Shown here: piece after piece, positions 23,136 through 38,085 of the stretch
Layout of the letters: the number at the start of each line of letters is the position of its first letter
Position numbering within the stretch: the stretch's first letter is position 1
Origin: Druceiella hillmani
Lineage: Eukaryota > Arthropoda > Insecta > Lepidoptera > Hepialidae
Length of the DNA: 64,000 bases
Assembly (NCBI GenBank): GCA_039881145.1
Contig: JAYKKI010000003.1
Span: forward strand, 10,130,501 to 10,194,500
Reading direction: 5' to 3'
Notes under the pieces: generated by a model
Database searches by the model: none
What the model saw: only the letters and a program-made list of their open reading frames with translations
Told to the model about the DNA's origin: nothing
Position numbers and translations under genes: made by a program

Positions 23136-26100
23136 ATTCTATTATGTAACTTTAATTTTTACTTCTTCAGCATACCGAAAATTATCTTTATTTTATAAAG
23201 TGAGTATTACATGGGGTTTCCATACTTAATTCACCCACTTTTTCCATTTGTTTCCATGAGAACAGGGTGTTTGTTTTGAAAATACAGAATTGAAAATGAA
23301 ATTCCCAGATATATTTTAAAAATATTTGTTGTAGAAAATTGTTGACTAAAAACAAACAAAATAATCAGTTGTAATGTATTCTAATCACAACAAAGTTATT
23401 TGTGCAATAAAATCTAATTTGAAGAGAAATAATAGATTATGGTCAATTTTATAATTGTAAATACGTAAAAAAAAACATAAAAAAGAAATAAAATTTCTCT
23501 AAAACAATAGGTACTTCAATTGTCTGTGGACAAATTTTTAATTATTTTTGTCTTATAGAATTAAAAAAAGACGCCTCGTAAAGGGCTGACATGTTATATT
23601 TCGTCAATAGTCTCAACTTTACAATCGCGATATATTTGTACATAATTCACAATTTGTTTGTATTTTCTGAAAAGCTCACAATAATGTTAATGTTAATACA
23701 TGACAATTACATTTTCACCTTTTCTGTAAGACCATTTCACTTTTCTCAGACTAAAGTCTCCTATGAATATTGGAGCAAACTTAATCAATGTGCTCTGATA
23801 TGATTTTGTTTTTTTTTTAATATTTCATCACTATTTTTAGGCTAAATGTATCAATTTCAATTTTTTTGTAAACTATTAGAGTTTGTATAGGTCATTTATA
23901 ACTTCGAATAATTCTCCTGTGAAAACTGTGACACAAGTCATTATGTAATGCCATATGGATAATATTGGATATGTACAGACTACTTTAATACGGATCATAA
24001 ATGGATATCATATAAATAGATGAATCTGATGATAAATTGATTCTAACTTCGTTTCACTTTTAATTTTTATGTTAATTAATTGAAGTCGTTTGCTTCATTA
24101 AATATCAGTAAATGTAGTTAGCTAATTGTGTATAAATAACTTCAAACGCTGGAATAATTTTTGCGTACAACATAGATTGATTTAGAAAATTATTTACTTT
24201 ATAAACATTATAAAATAATGTTAACATTTCTACTCATTAGTCAATAATAACCACAAAATAAAACACTAAAAACAAGCGCTATTTTCGCTCACAAATTAAG
24301 CGAATTTAACTTGTACACTATACTTTTTTTTTAATAATTTGTACTGTTAGTATATTTGCCAAATATAATAATTATGCTAAAATAATTATGATGGTAATGT
24401 TGTTAGGGTAACGTTCATATTTAAAATTATATCAAATAAAACATTTGATGAAAACAATAATTATTCACAACCAGAAAAGATGATATTCACACTTTGATAC
24501 TACTGGCATTATAAAGAGCAAAGTATTATTTCTTTTTCTCTATGTTTTTTCTTCTTAGAAATTATAGCCAATCGACACTTGTAAAACAACAGCTTATTGT
24601 TTCCAAATTAATATAGGGTATATGGTGTGTATATATCTTGTAGAATTATTGAGATATAATTAATCATATTAATGAAGATGGAGAAAAAGTCACCGATCTG
24701 AGTATTAAGTTACAAATGCTAGGAAAACTATTACAAATATGTGAGTCTTATGAGTAGCTTCGTTAATCCATACAAAAATAAATTTCATCAATAATTTATT
24801 AATCATATCTGAAGATAAAAATGTACAACTTGATTCAGTAATTTAATTGAAAAGTACGATCAAAAAGATTTATCATAAAACTTAATGGTACCCGCAAGCG
24901 TACCCAGCGAGGCCGGTTGCTGTTATTTTTAAACGTTACTAAATACGTTTTTGTGGGGAATAAAACATTTAGTTTTATAACCAATCACATAATCAACTAA
25001 TGTCATTCAAATATTATATTTCCTGTCAACATTCATTTGGCCACAAGTTAAAAATACTATCTGTAATGTTCATTGATTTCAGATGACGTAGATTAACCAC
25101 AGAAATAAAAAATCGATTGTGACCCTTCGCTAGTCAAAACAGCAAACAGGCAATGGTCATGTTTTGTAAAATGTAACTCGTTTGTACGTAGTAATGTGTT
25201 TTTCATTCACAATGAGTTGCCCGTTCATGCTTTTTCCACAATTAGGTAGAAGGCGAATCATTTAGGATATCTCCTAAAAATAATTCATTTTGTCGTCTAA
25301 AGTTAATAATTGTTACTTGCAATGATTAATCGTGTTATTAACCCTGATGCACTTTTAACAATTTTACGTGAAATAATAGGATAGCAAGTACCTTTGGTGA
25401 ATGAATCAAAGGATGTCAATTATTTCGTAAAATATAATTTATACAAAATTTTGATAATTACCTATATTTAAATTAAACATAAAATAATAAAGTGATTCTA
25501 TAAATTAATTAGCATCATTCATAGTTTATGAATAATACCAATTAGTGGCATATATCATGTTTCATGGGTCAGTATTTATATCATATTTTTAATAATGTCA
25601 TAGTTTCTATAGCGTTTAAAATATTTATTTTCATTAACAAATTCATATCTAGAAGTATATGTTAATAATTTACTTATAGTGCTAAGATAAAGCAGAAAAG
25701 AAGCCAGAAACTTGAATTTGACTTAGTAATATTCTCCAATTTCGTCAATCGTTATTTATTTTCCTCAATTGGTTTTTACTGATGAGCGGTTACTTTTAAC
25801 TAACCCATTATTTAATAAATCAATATGAAATATAAATACAAAATTGTGATTTAAGAATTCTAAATACATGGCGTGTTTGGAAAATTAATAGAAACATAGA
25901 ATTATTTCCACTAAAGTAATATAAAAAAAAATGAGAAGATAAAAAAAGAATTTCATCACACAAATTTTTTTTTAAATGTATATATATATATATATATATA
26001 CCCCATTTAAACCTTTTTATATTACACCAATCATACAATAATAAAAATGGCGGGCGCATAGCACAAAATAATTTGTTATGTATAAATTACGAGAGTCTAA

Positions 26101-28680
26101 CAGAGATCCAAACATCGAAAACAAAGTGCTTGAAACTAATAGGTCGGTCTAATTATTGCCTACAAATTTCAGGGCACGGTTTTTATCAGTTTTGTTTTTT
26201 GTTTCAACTTGATAGTTTAACAACAGAATTTAGAGCACAATTTTAGGTGATTTTATCATTCACAACAGATATTATAATTTTCCTCTCTAATTTTAAATTA
26301 AAATTATTACGTTCTGATTTAATGCATTTTATTTTTTATTACAAATTAAATTAATATTTGATTTAAAACAATTTAAAGTACGCATATTTTACCCTTTTCC
26401 CCAAATTAGATATATCATAACTATAGTAATAGAAGTTTTTAATACTTTCCTAACTTTAAAGATAGTGAGTGTATCTTACTTAAGATACATTACTTGTATT
26501 TATGAAGATGGGTTACATATTTCTCTACAGATCTCATCATTTGCGGGATAGCCCTTATTTCTAGTCTCTACGGCACCTGATGTGGAACTACACTATTTTC
26601 ACATGATTGTATGAGAGTATCTGTTTTTGACACATATGTATATATTTACCTATATACATTCCATTGTGATGATAAAACGCTTAAACCGATTTCAATAATT
26701 AATACATTTAATTCGACTTGGTACTCCGAGTAACATAGTTTCGTGACATCACAAAAATAACATGGTATATATTCTCCGCTGCTTGTTCCATTCCATGTTA
26801 GTACAGTTTTTCACTTTGATCTTTTATTTTTCTTACAAATAGAACCAAGAAATAATTTAAATGAAACTGTGCCATTTGAAATTGCATTTATCTTACATTA
26901 AGTGTTCACGTCAAAAAAAGAAATTTACAATATTTAATTTCATTCAAGAAAGTATTTACATACATGAATCAAAAAAGTATTGAAAAATATAAAATTATAA
27001 ACTGCAGCTCGCCTTTATTCTTTTTTCATTCACTTCTAGATGGGAATCACAAATTAAATTAAGTGGAGTCATTAACTTTAAGCGGAATACGTAATTTTGA
27101 TTAAAATAAAGAAATAAATTCAGTTTTGTTCAATCCATTTTAAACAATAGCCTAACCCATTTGACAAACCAAAAATGTCAAAAATTTTTATTACTTTATG
27201 TTACTTAATTACACCACCTACCCACTTTTCTTTTACGATGTAAGTCGAATACTTCCCTCAATAAAGCAATGTCATTTTACATGCGCATTTCATCGGACCC
27301 CAAGTTGTGTAATACAGGTATGTTCAACTACACCCCTTCTTCGCTGATCCTTTCTGCTGCTTTTATTAAGATAGTTGTCGAGTGACAGTAAGATCTAAAA
27401 TTACTTATAAAATGTTTTTTGAAAATGCTTTTTTTAATGTCTTAACATAACATAATTTTTTCTTCGTTTAGGTTTTTAGACAAACTCCTCTACGATATCT
27501 TGAAATAAAATTAAAAGTATAGTGAAATTACTACTTTTCCTGTCATCTTAATTGTACAATTTTTGAGAGCGGTTTTTACCAAAACTAAACTGTAAATAAT
27601 TTTAAACAAGTTAGATATTTATAATTTGGTTTAGATATTTATAGTTGGGATATCAAAGACTCAGCAAATTTCGTCGACAATGGTTTTAAACGACACCTAC
27701 CTTAATTAAAAGCGCATTGTATGTTATTCAATATTTGAACTCCATCCATTTGTGACATTAAATATGTCATAAATTACATAGCTCAGAGTACTTTGCACAG
27801 GATTTGAAGAGTGCTTTTATTTCAATAGGTTTTAGGCAGACACATACTATTTGAGTATTTTGAAATTTTGGCGATTTATGTTTAATTTGTTAATCACTAC
27901 GTAACTATTTTAAAATAAGATTGATAATGGTTTTAAAATCAATCTCTATTTACTTTTGGCCCTCAAATTTAAAGAAAGTCAGTAACAATTTTTATAATTA
28001 TAGTTTAGTCTAATTATGTCTTAAATTTTCTTTAATATGCGAATAAAGCACATTATAAAAATATCAAAAATAAAATTGATTGGAACTAAATCCTGAACTA
28101 ATCCTGGAACTGGATCCAAATGTAGATAAGCTATCTTATTGTATCATATTTTATATAGTTGAATATAATGAATGGCGCGCGATCAAAGCTATATACAGGT
28201 AAATGGTAATGTCATTAACGGTAACAGAATGTCCACAATGGTAACTGTAATGTCGAAGCGGTAGTCATGGTCCGGCAATAGAACGTATATTGCCATAAAG
28301 AGTACAAAATAATTTGTTTCTCCGTGGAGATACCACTTGAAATAAATATATACTATATCCACAATATCTCGTTATCATCCAGAAGGTTCCCAGAAAACAG
28401 GTCTTGAAAATCCTAGTAAATCTTAGTTCCTGTCGCGGCATTTTTATAAATTCCGCAGACCGGCGATATTCATTCCTGAGTTACGTTTACATTACAATTA
28501 ACTTTTAATTCTATCGGTTCTAATTAAATTTTATTAATTTAAAAATTTGGTTGGATTTCTTCAATATATGGTGTGCGTTTATTTAATTCTAAGGAAACAG
28601 GAGTTGCAAATGTTTTTTGGTGCCTTTTCAGTAGACTGTCATTGTATTATGACTGTTTAAAAATTTAATTTTTTCGAAAA
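23136..28680. other. AT-rich stretch, no gene seen
   Basis: About 5.5 kb without a supported gene. It contains a short (TA)n run at 25979-26000. A slightly GC-richer patch at 28170-28460 contains repeated 'ggtaa.tgt' words ('aatggtaatgtcatt', 'aatggtaactgtaatgtc') but no frame or clear repeat unit. The 70- and 79-codon frames at 23591 and 25820 look random. Confidence 0.45.
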
Positions 28681-29110
28681 GGGTTAACAAAATTTGGAGT
28701 ATGGTCGTCAAGGCTACCGTCATGAACTAAAGAAATGAGATTTTTACGATAAGAGAGAGGCTCTAATATTATGGGTTCAGTAGGATCTGAATATGGAACC
28801 CGATTAACAGGTTAAACAAGGTAACGAGGAAAAGCGTCAAATACAGAGTTTATTTTTTTTCCATAATCATATTCTCCAAATTTTAAACGCCAACACTGAA
28901 GTTTACTGCTTGAATCTTTGTGATTAAATAACCATTTGAGAGGGCGGTGATTAGTAACAATATCGAATATACGGCCAAAAGAGATAATGTTGGAAGGTTT
29001 TACAATCGAAGATAATGACTAAAACTCTTTATCTCTTGTATTAAAATTATATTCCCATTAACCTAGTGTTCAATAAGTATGTGCAATAGGCCATTCTTTC
29101 CCGATTGAAA
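28681..29110 (-). mobile_element. Ty3/gypsy retrotransposon RT-RNase H relic
   Basis: Reverse-strand frames read, in order: WPIAHTY (a decayed PIAYxSR), WEYNFNTRDKEF (the N-Y-x-T-x-x-K-E segment), FDCKTFQHYLF, GRIFDIVTNHRPLKWLFNHK (about 28920-28980), SSSKLQCWRLKFGEYDY and KKINSVFDAFPRYL (decayed K-x-N-x-x-A-D-A-L-S-R). This is the end of the reverse transcriptase and the RNase H domain of Ty3/gypsy Pol, where T-D-H-[RK]-P-L-K-W-L, SKLxRWxLxLxEYDY and NxxADALSR are hallmarks. Here TDH has become TNH and ADALSR has become FDAFPR. Stops interrupt the upstream part. No integrase, gag or LTR is recognisable nearby. Confidence 0.85.
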
Positions 29111-29305
29111 CTACACTTCTGTCACTTATTTCATTACTTTTACTTAATTATCAGCATGCATCCTATTTAACTTTCAGATAAGAACTATGGATCTAGTAAC
29201 TACGGTTGACATTGATTAAATAATCGGAACGTTTTTTTAAGTATTGGATATATCAATTCTATTATATATTGATTTAATTATTCAATAGTATTATTTCACT
29301 TTACA

Positions 29306-29308
<3 letters not shown>

Positions 29309-29399
<91 letters not shown>

Positions 29400-29400
29400 T
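29309..29400. repeat. (TA)n microsatellite
   Basis: About 90 bp of TA dinucleotides, interrupted by 'tgtatatgtgta' near its right end. Confidence 0.95.
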
Positions 29401-32400
29401 TATATTATAAATAATTACTCTTATAATTATATTTCACGCATGCTACAATGTCCAAATGACGAATGCCATCGTCCACGCACATGCCGATTTTATTAAACTG
29501 ACAAACAGCGGTCTTGGTATAAATTTTAATCGTGTTGACTTATTAAAACACATCAATGACCACCTTGTTTAGTTATTTCTCTTGATATATTCTTTATAAA
29601 GCTACATCTAATTAATATGAAAGTTGTCTTCGCAACGGCTAGGTTTCTTTGCAAACAACATGATATCTTTAACAATACGAAGTAACATAATCTCATTCAA
29701 CCGCTCCCTATTATTATGACATGGCATAATTAATAATTTTGATTTTATATTCCATTCAATTTTAATATGATTTAAATGATTCGCGTGGTTTGGTAGCGTT
29801 GGAACTGTCTTCAAATACATTTTTGGTACATTAGATGAAAATGGCGTCATTAAGTATAACAACAATATTCAAAAAATTGAAACGTCAAAGAAAATTAGCA
29901 AAGTACAGGAGCAAAATATTTTATATATATCAGCAACACTATTTACTTTTCAGGAGACTATACACAAAATAAATACTAATGAATATACTTTGAATAGCGC
30001 TGTTGAAAATATCAAATTGAGTTTTAGATACTTGACTGTTGTGTCAAATAAATTATTATTGAAATTTAAATTAATGAAATTGTTAAATATGCTTTGAAAT
30101 AGTCTATTTTCAGTACCTTTTAAAATTTTGGACGTAATAAATGCTGTGATAATTAATACAAGTAAGGTCTTCTACCCATACATTTTTTCATTAAAATAAC
30201 GTTACCAAGGTTTAGTTAACGACGATAGAGTCATAACTAGCTTTAACTTAATATCTCTATCATTAGATTTAGATCATATTCCTACCTTAATTAATATATA
30301 TGAAATGATAAGCCATGTTTCAATAATAAAATTGTATTTGTATTAAAGATACCATTAGTTAATTTTCAACAATTCAATCTATATCACAACCTACTATTTC
30401 CCATAGCATTAATGTAACAAATTCCAAAACTTATATAACCATAATATTTTCAACTAAAGAAGTTGGCTTAACCACAGATAATAACTATATTTCGTAATTT
30501 AAATAATTTAAATTATAAAATTAAAAATAATAAATTTCACTGTGGTATGATTAATATTTTCTTCATAATAGTTTTGCACCTCAACTTGCAAAATTGAAGT
30601 GATTTCCAAAGTTGTTACTTCTATTTCGAAGCGGTGTGAAACAAAATACTTTTACGGAAGTTTAGAGATTTGGCAACGATTAGAAAACGACCAATTTTAA
30701 TAACTTCTCTTAATTAACTAATATTTTACAGAAAATTATAATTTTTTTTAAGAAATTACAAATAATCTAGACTCAATAAGTGTAAATCTCACATCTTAGA
30801 ATATCAGTAGTATTATTCACATATCAATATCTATATCTTTTTAAGCATCGCATTCTGTATTAGCTACATGTACACAAATGTAAGAAATATTTAGTTATAT
30901 CTGTACCTAATTCGAATAACTTAGATCTGTACATATTTCTGAAACAGATGCGATCAGTGCCACGGTACCAATACCTAAAATTAGAAATACTATGGCATAA
31001 AATTATACAAGTGTGCAAGTTTATGCTTCATCGGGGAACTGATATATATAGCTACTTGCTTGCAGTAAACCATATACAGCACCGCTCTTGTGAATTTCAT
31101 ATTAACATGGTCATATTAATTGCAGATTTCATATTAACCCATTAATTAATCATTAAATAATTAGTAGATACTCGTAATTTTTTTTCAAACAAGTAAATTA
31201 ATTAAGAACTTTTTATTTCACTTTAGTTTCGGGGAAGTTCTACACGAAAAATAATATTTTGAACAAACTTCTTAATAAATATATTGTTTTTTAATATCAA
31301 AAATTCTCTTATTCACCATAGGGTCAATTTTAAACAAACCTGTTTACAATTTAGAAACAATATAAAACCAGTAACTATTTTGATTTAAATTTTTTCCGCT
31401 CCATTTAAAATTTTAATTACTCTTAAAATACATGTTTAAATTGTAAAACCACATATGTAATTAATACATGTATTACTTCCACGTTGGTTACCCAAGTATA
31501 ACTTGTTATCTTGTTGAATAATTACCAATAATATACACATTACGGTGCCGAAATTGTGAATTAAATGAAAGTTCTTTAAGATCAATGAATTACGTATAAT
31601 AGAGTAATTCGTTTTGTAATTGTTTAAAAAACTACGTTACATTCAAATAAAACAAGAAGATATTATTTTTTCACTTCAAACTTTCTAAGGCTTGTCTAAT
31701 TTATAATAATTTTTCCTCTTTTGGGTTCCATAATAATTTTTTTTTTAAAAATGATTCCACGTAGAAACTGAATATTTGATTTTCATTACAATGTAAATTA
31801 TATTAATTCTCATGTAAATAAAATTATAACGCTCAACATTTTTAGACGCAAATATTATAAGGCCAATTTAGGTTTAAATTCCTTTTTTAAATTTTACTCA
31901 GTTATCGAATGAGGTGCAAGAATTAAAAATTATTTTTTGCAGAATTTAATGCTACGGTTATTGAAATACCCACGCCTTTTTTTCTGAGAAACCGCCCTAA
32001 GTCAGAGTATCTGCACTTCAAATATGACATAGTGATAAAGCATGTTAACCCGCTTACTTTAATATTTGACACACAAAAACATTTATGTAGAAATTTTTAA
32101 CATTGTAACGATGTAACAAAAAGAAATAAATTTCGCATATCTCGTTGTGTTTCAAAATACAGACCAAGTCATAAGAATTCCAAAACAGAACGTTATATAT
32201 TAAAATTATAAGTATATTGTTGAGCAAAAACATATTTCTACCCTCTGTGTCCAAAACTACTGAAAACTAGAAGCTGAAAAACTATAGCAACGAAACGGAA
32301 TCTTGTGGTTATGCATATGGAAGATAAACTGTACAATATTTTAAGATGAAAAAACAGTAATATTAAAAATTTGTTGAAAATAAATTATACTTGCATTTAA

Positions 32401-35400
32401 ATGTGCATACGTGCTTCAGAGTGAACAGAATACTCATAACGATGCCTACACGTTTGTGTAGTTTTATTCTGAATAGTTTAATTGTAGGAATATAGTTTTG
32501 CCATTAGTTAGTTATAAGACCCTCAAATTAAATATTTAAATGTAGCCAAAATTAGACCTTTTACAAATATGTTTATGTTAGATGTCGGACTTTTTAAATG
32601 TTCGTAATTTTTTAATACTAACTGGCAGATTCATATTCGTAATTTTAAAGAATGAACACCTGCAAAATTACTATTTTACTAGTAATATTTTATTTCTTTT
32701 ATACAGTATGATTTCTCTGTTTATTTTAAGGAATTTTAATGGAACTTAGCCTCCCTTTAGGTTTTTATTCTTTTACTTGCATAGCCCACTGTTTGTTGAA
32801 TTTTTTTACACTTGTTTGTGGTATACAATTTACACGATGTTTCTAAGTAAATATATTTATACTTATGCGCTTAATCAACAATTTTATTATTGCGACAAAA
32901 TTAATATAGACATATGGATAGCGTGTTTAAATCAACATGATATATAATATGGACATAAAATTGCAGTAAATTAAAGACTTAATCCGAAAATTTACACCTT
33001 TCTTGAGTTTTAAAATTGTTACAATTTAAACACTTAATTTAATGATGTGCTGTAAATAAACTGAAGTAAGATCCAATTTCAGTCGGGCTAATCCATTCAG
33101 AACGATTTGCCTTCGACAAACCCGACTGTATTTTTTTGTGGTTTCTTAGCGGCATTCGAGCAGAAATATTAAAGAACACTAATGTCGTCGCTCATTCACG
33201 TCCAATCTGGATGTTTGTTCCCATGATTTGTAATTTTGACTTCTGATAAAATCAGTGGGTTCGATTATACGCCAAAAAATATGGGTTAGTTGATCATGGA
33301 CAAAATGACCGATTAAAGTGTAAAGAAATATGCTTCCTAACGAGAAAAATATAGGCAATCTATCAGATCAGTAATTGATAGGATGCTAATAAATCGTTTT
33401 TCATATTGAGCGAATACAATGTTGTAGATATGCATGAAACAACTTTCATAATATGTTAATGGAAAATGGAGAAAAGGTTTTAGTATCGCATAACGCAGTG
33501 ACTCCCAACAAATAAAACAATTTTCGGAACTCAGAAAATATTAGTAACAAAGAACTTGTTCTATTGAAAGAAACAGACAAACTTAGCTAAATCCATTTAG
33601 ATTGCAATTTATTACGAAATATTTTTTGTTGATGAAAATTTAATAAAAAGAAAGATTAAGTCGATTAGAGGACTAAAAATAAAATCTCTGGTGAACACAA
33701 GTGTCTAATGCTTTTTATGCTGATAATTATTTAAATTCGAAATAAATTCAGTTTCTAAAATAATTCAAAAAGCTATCCAATTATGAAGACAGAGTTTTGT
33801 TGGTTTGTATATAGACTATGAACGTAAAAACTTTTTTATAAGCTGATTTTAATGAAACTTTTCCACATATATTTTTAGACTCATGGGTATCCTATGCTCT
33901 AATGATTATTGGTTGTATCACCGTAGACTGTATTCCGTAGTTATTATAGCACAAATATATATTTTTTATTTATATTCTATATTAAAAATATAAGTGAAAA
34001 AATTACAATGGAGGCAAAAGTTCATGCCAAGAACACCATCGAGTATAAGTAGGTATTTTCAAATGATTTAATTAATCTATTTTTTTAGAGTCCCGAGATG
34101 TTATTCACGTGTCCCTTTGCTTGTCTGTTGAACATGGCTATTATCCTCAAAAAATATTGTCGTACAACCTTGAATTTCGGAAAATTATTTATATGAAAAT
34201 ATTCATGAGGAAAAATAAGTAACAAATATCTTATATCTTTATTTCTGATATTTAAAAAAATATTAGAATTATAAAATTGTTTCTTTGTGAATTATATATA
34301 AAATATTTTAGACAGAATTTATATTGATATCAATAGAAAGGCTAATGTTAAGGATTCCAAAAGTTTTTTTATAGTTTTATGGAAAATAATTCTAGAAAAA
34401 TTGTTGAAAGTATCCTAAAAATATGACCCTCCCCCACCCCTTACTGCAATTACTGAAGTCAAAATGATAAAAAATCTACCTTTTGTATGTGGCGGGCGAT
34501 AATTCTTATAATCAAATGATTTACTTATGAGATTTCCGGTAATCGATTACAAAACTAGTTAATAAATTATCCTTAAATCGCGTGATCATTAATAGTAATG
34601 ACTAATTGTGACAGTCCGTTTCAAGTTCAAATCAAGTATAATTTTTTATTGAAACCACATTTATAACGGTTTCATTCACATTTTAATATTTGACCCAAGG
34701 CCGCAAAAGTGAAATATTGGTTTTCGTCTAAAAGAATAAAATAAAATGACGTTTGCCTTTATCTCACATACTCATCCAGCATCCTACTGTTTAAATCACG
34801 CATGTCGGTGACATGTATTCCACCATGTGATCCCTTTTATTTATACGTTTTTATTTACAAGTTAATAATTAGTAATTACTAATCATGTAATCGAGAAAAC
34901 TCGACATAATTTCGTAATCGAATGATTCCATTAGTATTATTCGTAATATCACCGAGCAGACCTCGCTTATATTTGACGGGTTTATATATTTTGAAAAATA
35001 TTATCATTCAAAGTAGCTTGTAATATCACATATATACAGAAATACAGACATATATTTTGAATTTATATTCTTTATCCTGTATAAAATTTAAAACAAAAAA
35101 CTGGATAGACTGATACTAGAATAATACGCTTTGTTGTTCACAGGTAGCAACAGTACCGACAAAATAAATGTCTGTTTCCAAGATAATTGAATCACTTACT
35201 TTCGTCCTAAATTATTTGTGAAAGCAGGACAAGTAGTAAATCCAAGAAGAGTTTCTCCGAAATCATGGCTCTTCCATATATTTATTTCATCCAGTTAAAA
35301 AGCACTTACCGAAAGGCAGACTCAATTGCAAAATCAATTTCAAATATAAAATAACATTCAATTTTGATTAATTTTTAAAAAAAAGCACATTCCTGTTTCA

Positions 35401-37924
35401 TGGTATTATAAATATTCTTTTCATTTGCGTTAATATGTCAAAATAATTGTTTTTTAATATCTATTAAATAACAGGACATCATTTTTGTGTTTGTATATTG
35501 ATGTCATTTTAAAACCACATTTTAAAAATGCTAAAACTAAAATGCGAATTTGGAATTCAAAAAGACAGTCAAGTACGTGTCGGAACCCACAAAAGTATCG
35601 TTCCGTAGTTCTTCCACAGAACAAACCGATTAATGCAAATCACTTTGATGTCACTTCTAGGTTACATGTTACATGCGCAAAAGCGTGGGTAAAATATATG
35701 GGGTTGGGTTAAATGTAAAATTGTTAAATGAATAAGGTTTGACTAAACAAATAATATTTGATTCGAACTGGGAATTAATTGTCTGAATTAGTTATTACTA
35801 TCAATAATCATTCAATAATGAGGATAATTAAATGAATATCTTTATAATATATTATCATAATACCGAATTATTCCATCTTTCCATTACGTAAATCGTTCAT
35901 ACTAACCCACCACTTACACGAACTTTCGGAGTAATTAGTAATTCTTTTAATCCATTTACAAATATTAATCTTGTTCTTCATAATATAAATATATTGCCTT
36001 GCATCTCACTCCTAGCTGTAAAAATATATTAATTGTCTGAAAAACTATGGCAATTAGAATCACCTTTGCTATAGTTATCAGGGAAAGTGTAGGTAAATGT
36101 ATGATAACTTACATTTTTTCATTATTTTTGTTCCCGGAGTTTTGGAGATAGATACAGTTCGGATCGTTTACGGATTTTATTTAACATAATCTCTAAAATT
36201 ATCTCATATAACGTTGCAACAATAATTAGGTATCTATGTAAATTTCCCTTTCAATTGGTATACCACGCGATATATGAAATGAATGAAAAGAGGGAAACCC
36301 ATCTAAATATTTTTGAGTGTTAACTGTTTATATTAATTTAGGTTAATATTAATAAATATTGTGCTAAATATCAACTTTTTCTGTTTGATGGTTTTTAGAA
36401 ACATTTTGTTGACATTTTTAACAATGTCTCTAGAAATATTTTACTTTATCCACAATAATCTAACCTACATTCGTTTTGGCATATAAACTAACAACCAGTT
36501 TGAACAGATGACAAATTTGCAAATTATGCAATCAATATTCCGAATTTGACCTAAATATGGTATTGTATTATTGGATTTAAATATTTCTACCCGAGTGCCA
36601 ATAAATAATTTTAAAAAGTTATTTCCGGGCTTAAGTAGGAAGATATTCAAAGACAAGTGGTTTTAGAGCGACTGAACCTAGTTAAATTCTATATTAGTCA
36701 AATTTGTTTACTTCAAGAAATGTATCTTCCGCGTTGTGGTGCATATTTTTTTATTTCTTGTAGTTGATACGATGCTATAAAACGGCTCTTGATTTTTTTA
36801 ATAAAATTATAGTTCCAAATATTTTTCTTAGCAGAGGTAAATAAGCTAGGAAGGAAAGTTTGAAATTTTCGCAAAGTGTGTGAGTAATTTTATCTATACT
36901 TCCTGCATAGTTGACGAGTGTTTTAAATCCAAATATTAAAAAAAATCAAGTATTATGTAAATTTTCTTAATAAACCTTTTATTTAACTACAATTTTTATT
37001 TATATATAATGTACAAAATATTTATTCAAACATATATCCTTATAATTGGAATAACAAAACTGTTAACTACCTGAGAATTATTCACTATGAATAGTGAATA
37101 GGTTGAACAATATGTACACCATATACATTAGATCCCAATAAAACATAAATTTAAAAGGGGGAAAAATGGCTTTTTCTGTTTATTTATGTAACATGAATTT
37201 ATTAAGCTTGCCATACTTTTTTTGTTTTAAACGTAATTTAAATTTAAACTTTTATAAAAGTCACAACTGTCGAATATATAAAAATTTAATTATTTTATTT
37301 TATTTATTATACATATTTCAAATCGAACAAATTTCTATTAACGTACTGTTAAAAGTCCTAACTCTATATTTGTAGTCTCCTATAAAAATCTTGCAACTCT
37401 TTTGTTTTGATCTTGCTACTCATTCACTCGCTTTCCAACATCGTATTGACTTGAAGTTTTCCACATGTGTCATTTTAAACAAAACTAATTGATTTAAATT
37501 GCAATAAACATGAAACGTAAATTGAAAAATAGCCGTACCTCGTTGTCAAATTATTGAGACAATAACGTAAAATTATTTTCGTCACTCCATTACATCCATT
37601 ATTCACGGTAAGCATAAAATGTATTTATTTTTTATTCCTGCTTCAACCTTTAAATAATTTGGTAAAATACCTTAATCATTCATCATCTTACATTCACAAA
37701 TCATCTAACATTTTCATAGTTTTCTTTCTAATCAAATTAAAATAAAAAGTTAAGTTATCTACTTATATGCTCCGTATAAAATATTTTTATATCTATTTTT
37801 CCGTATTGGAATATAAGCGCTTTAATATGCCTTACTACTCACCATCGTTTCAATTTTCTACCCCAGACCATGAAAGAGCAGGAAATATTACCAACATAAC
37901 TGGAATAATTTTGCACATAATTCT
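29401..37924. other. AT-rich stretch, no gene established
   Basis: About 8.5 kb of AT-rich DNA. The only supported structure is a pair of 8-base inverted words, 'cagtcggg' (33080-33087) and 'cccgactg' (33121-33128), 33 nt apart. The frame at 35485-35712 (75 codons, ending HVTCAKAWVKYMGLG) and the reverse frame at 36465-36656 have somewhat mixed composition but match no family I know. The others are Phe/Ile/Asn/Lys-rich and look random. Confidence 0.45.
33080..33128. repeat. Short GC-rich inverted pair
   Basis: Arms 'cagtcggg' and 'cccgactg' are exact reverse complements separated by 33 nt. They stand out because the flanks are AT-rich. The length is small enough that chance remains possible. 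Confidence 0.5.
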
Positions 37925-38085
37925 GAAAATTAATAGTTTTGAAATCCTCAAAACTTGCTCTTACTGGAAGCATGAAATACTCCAAACGATATATAAATTA
38001 CAAAAAAAAATTATACGATATTTAAAATGCCCGCCTAAAAATTTCCGCACAAATATTTTAAATGTTGATTATTTAAATGTAAGCT
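37925..38085 (+). mobile_element. Possible Jockey/CR1-like LINE C-terminal fragment
   Basis: The second half of the 106-codon frame at 37767-38087 contains LQTIYKLQKKIIRYLKCPP and NFRTNILNVDYLNV. LINE polyproteins of the Jockey/CR1 group end with a segment of the form LExIQxxxxRxI, then an xxLFxxLxIL-type stretch, which this resembles. The first half of the frame does not fit, so only this part is called. The frame is open, but it is short and lacks every catalytic motif. Confidence 0.35.

Noticed and set aside
34420..34440. C-rich run 'cctcccccacccc' as a G-quadruplex
   Set aside because: It has too few separate runs of three or more C for a stable quadruplex on the other strand.
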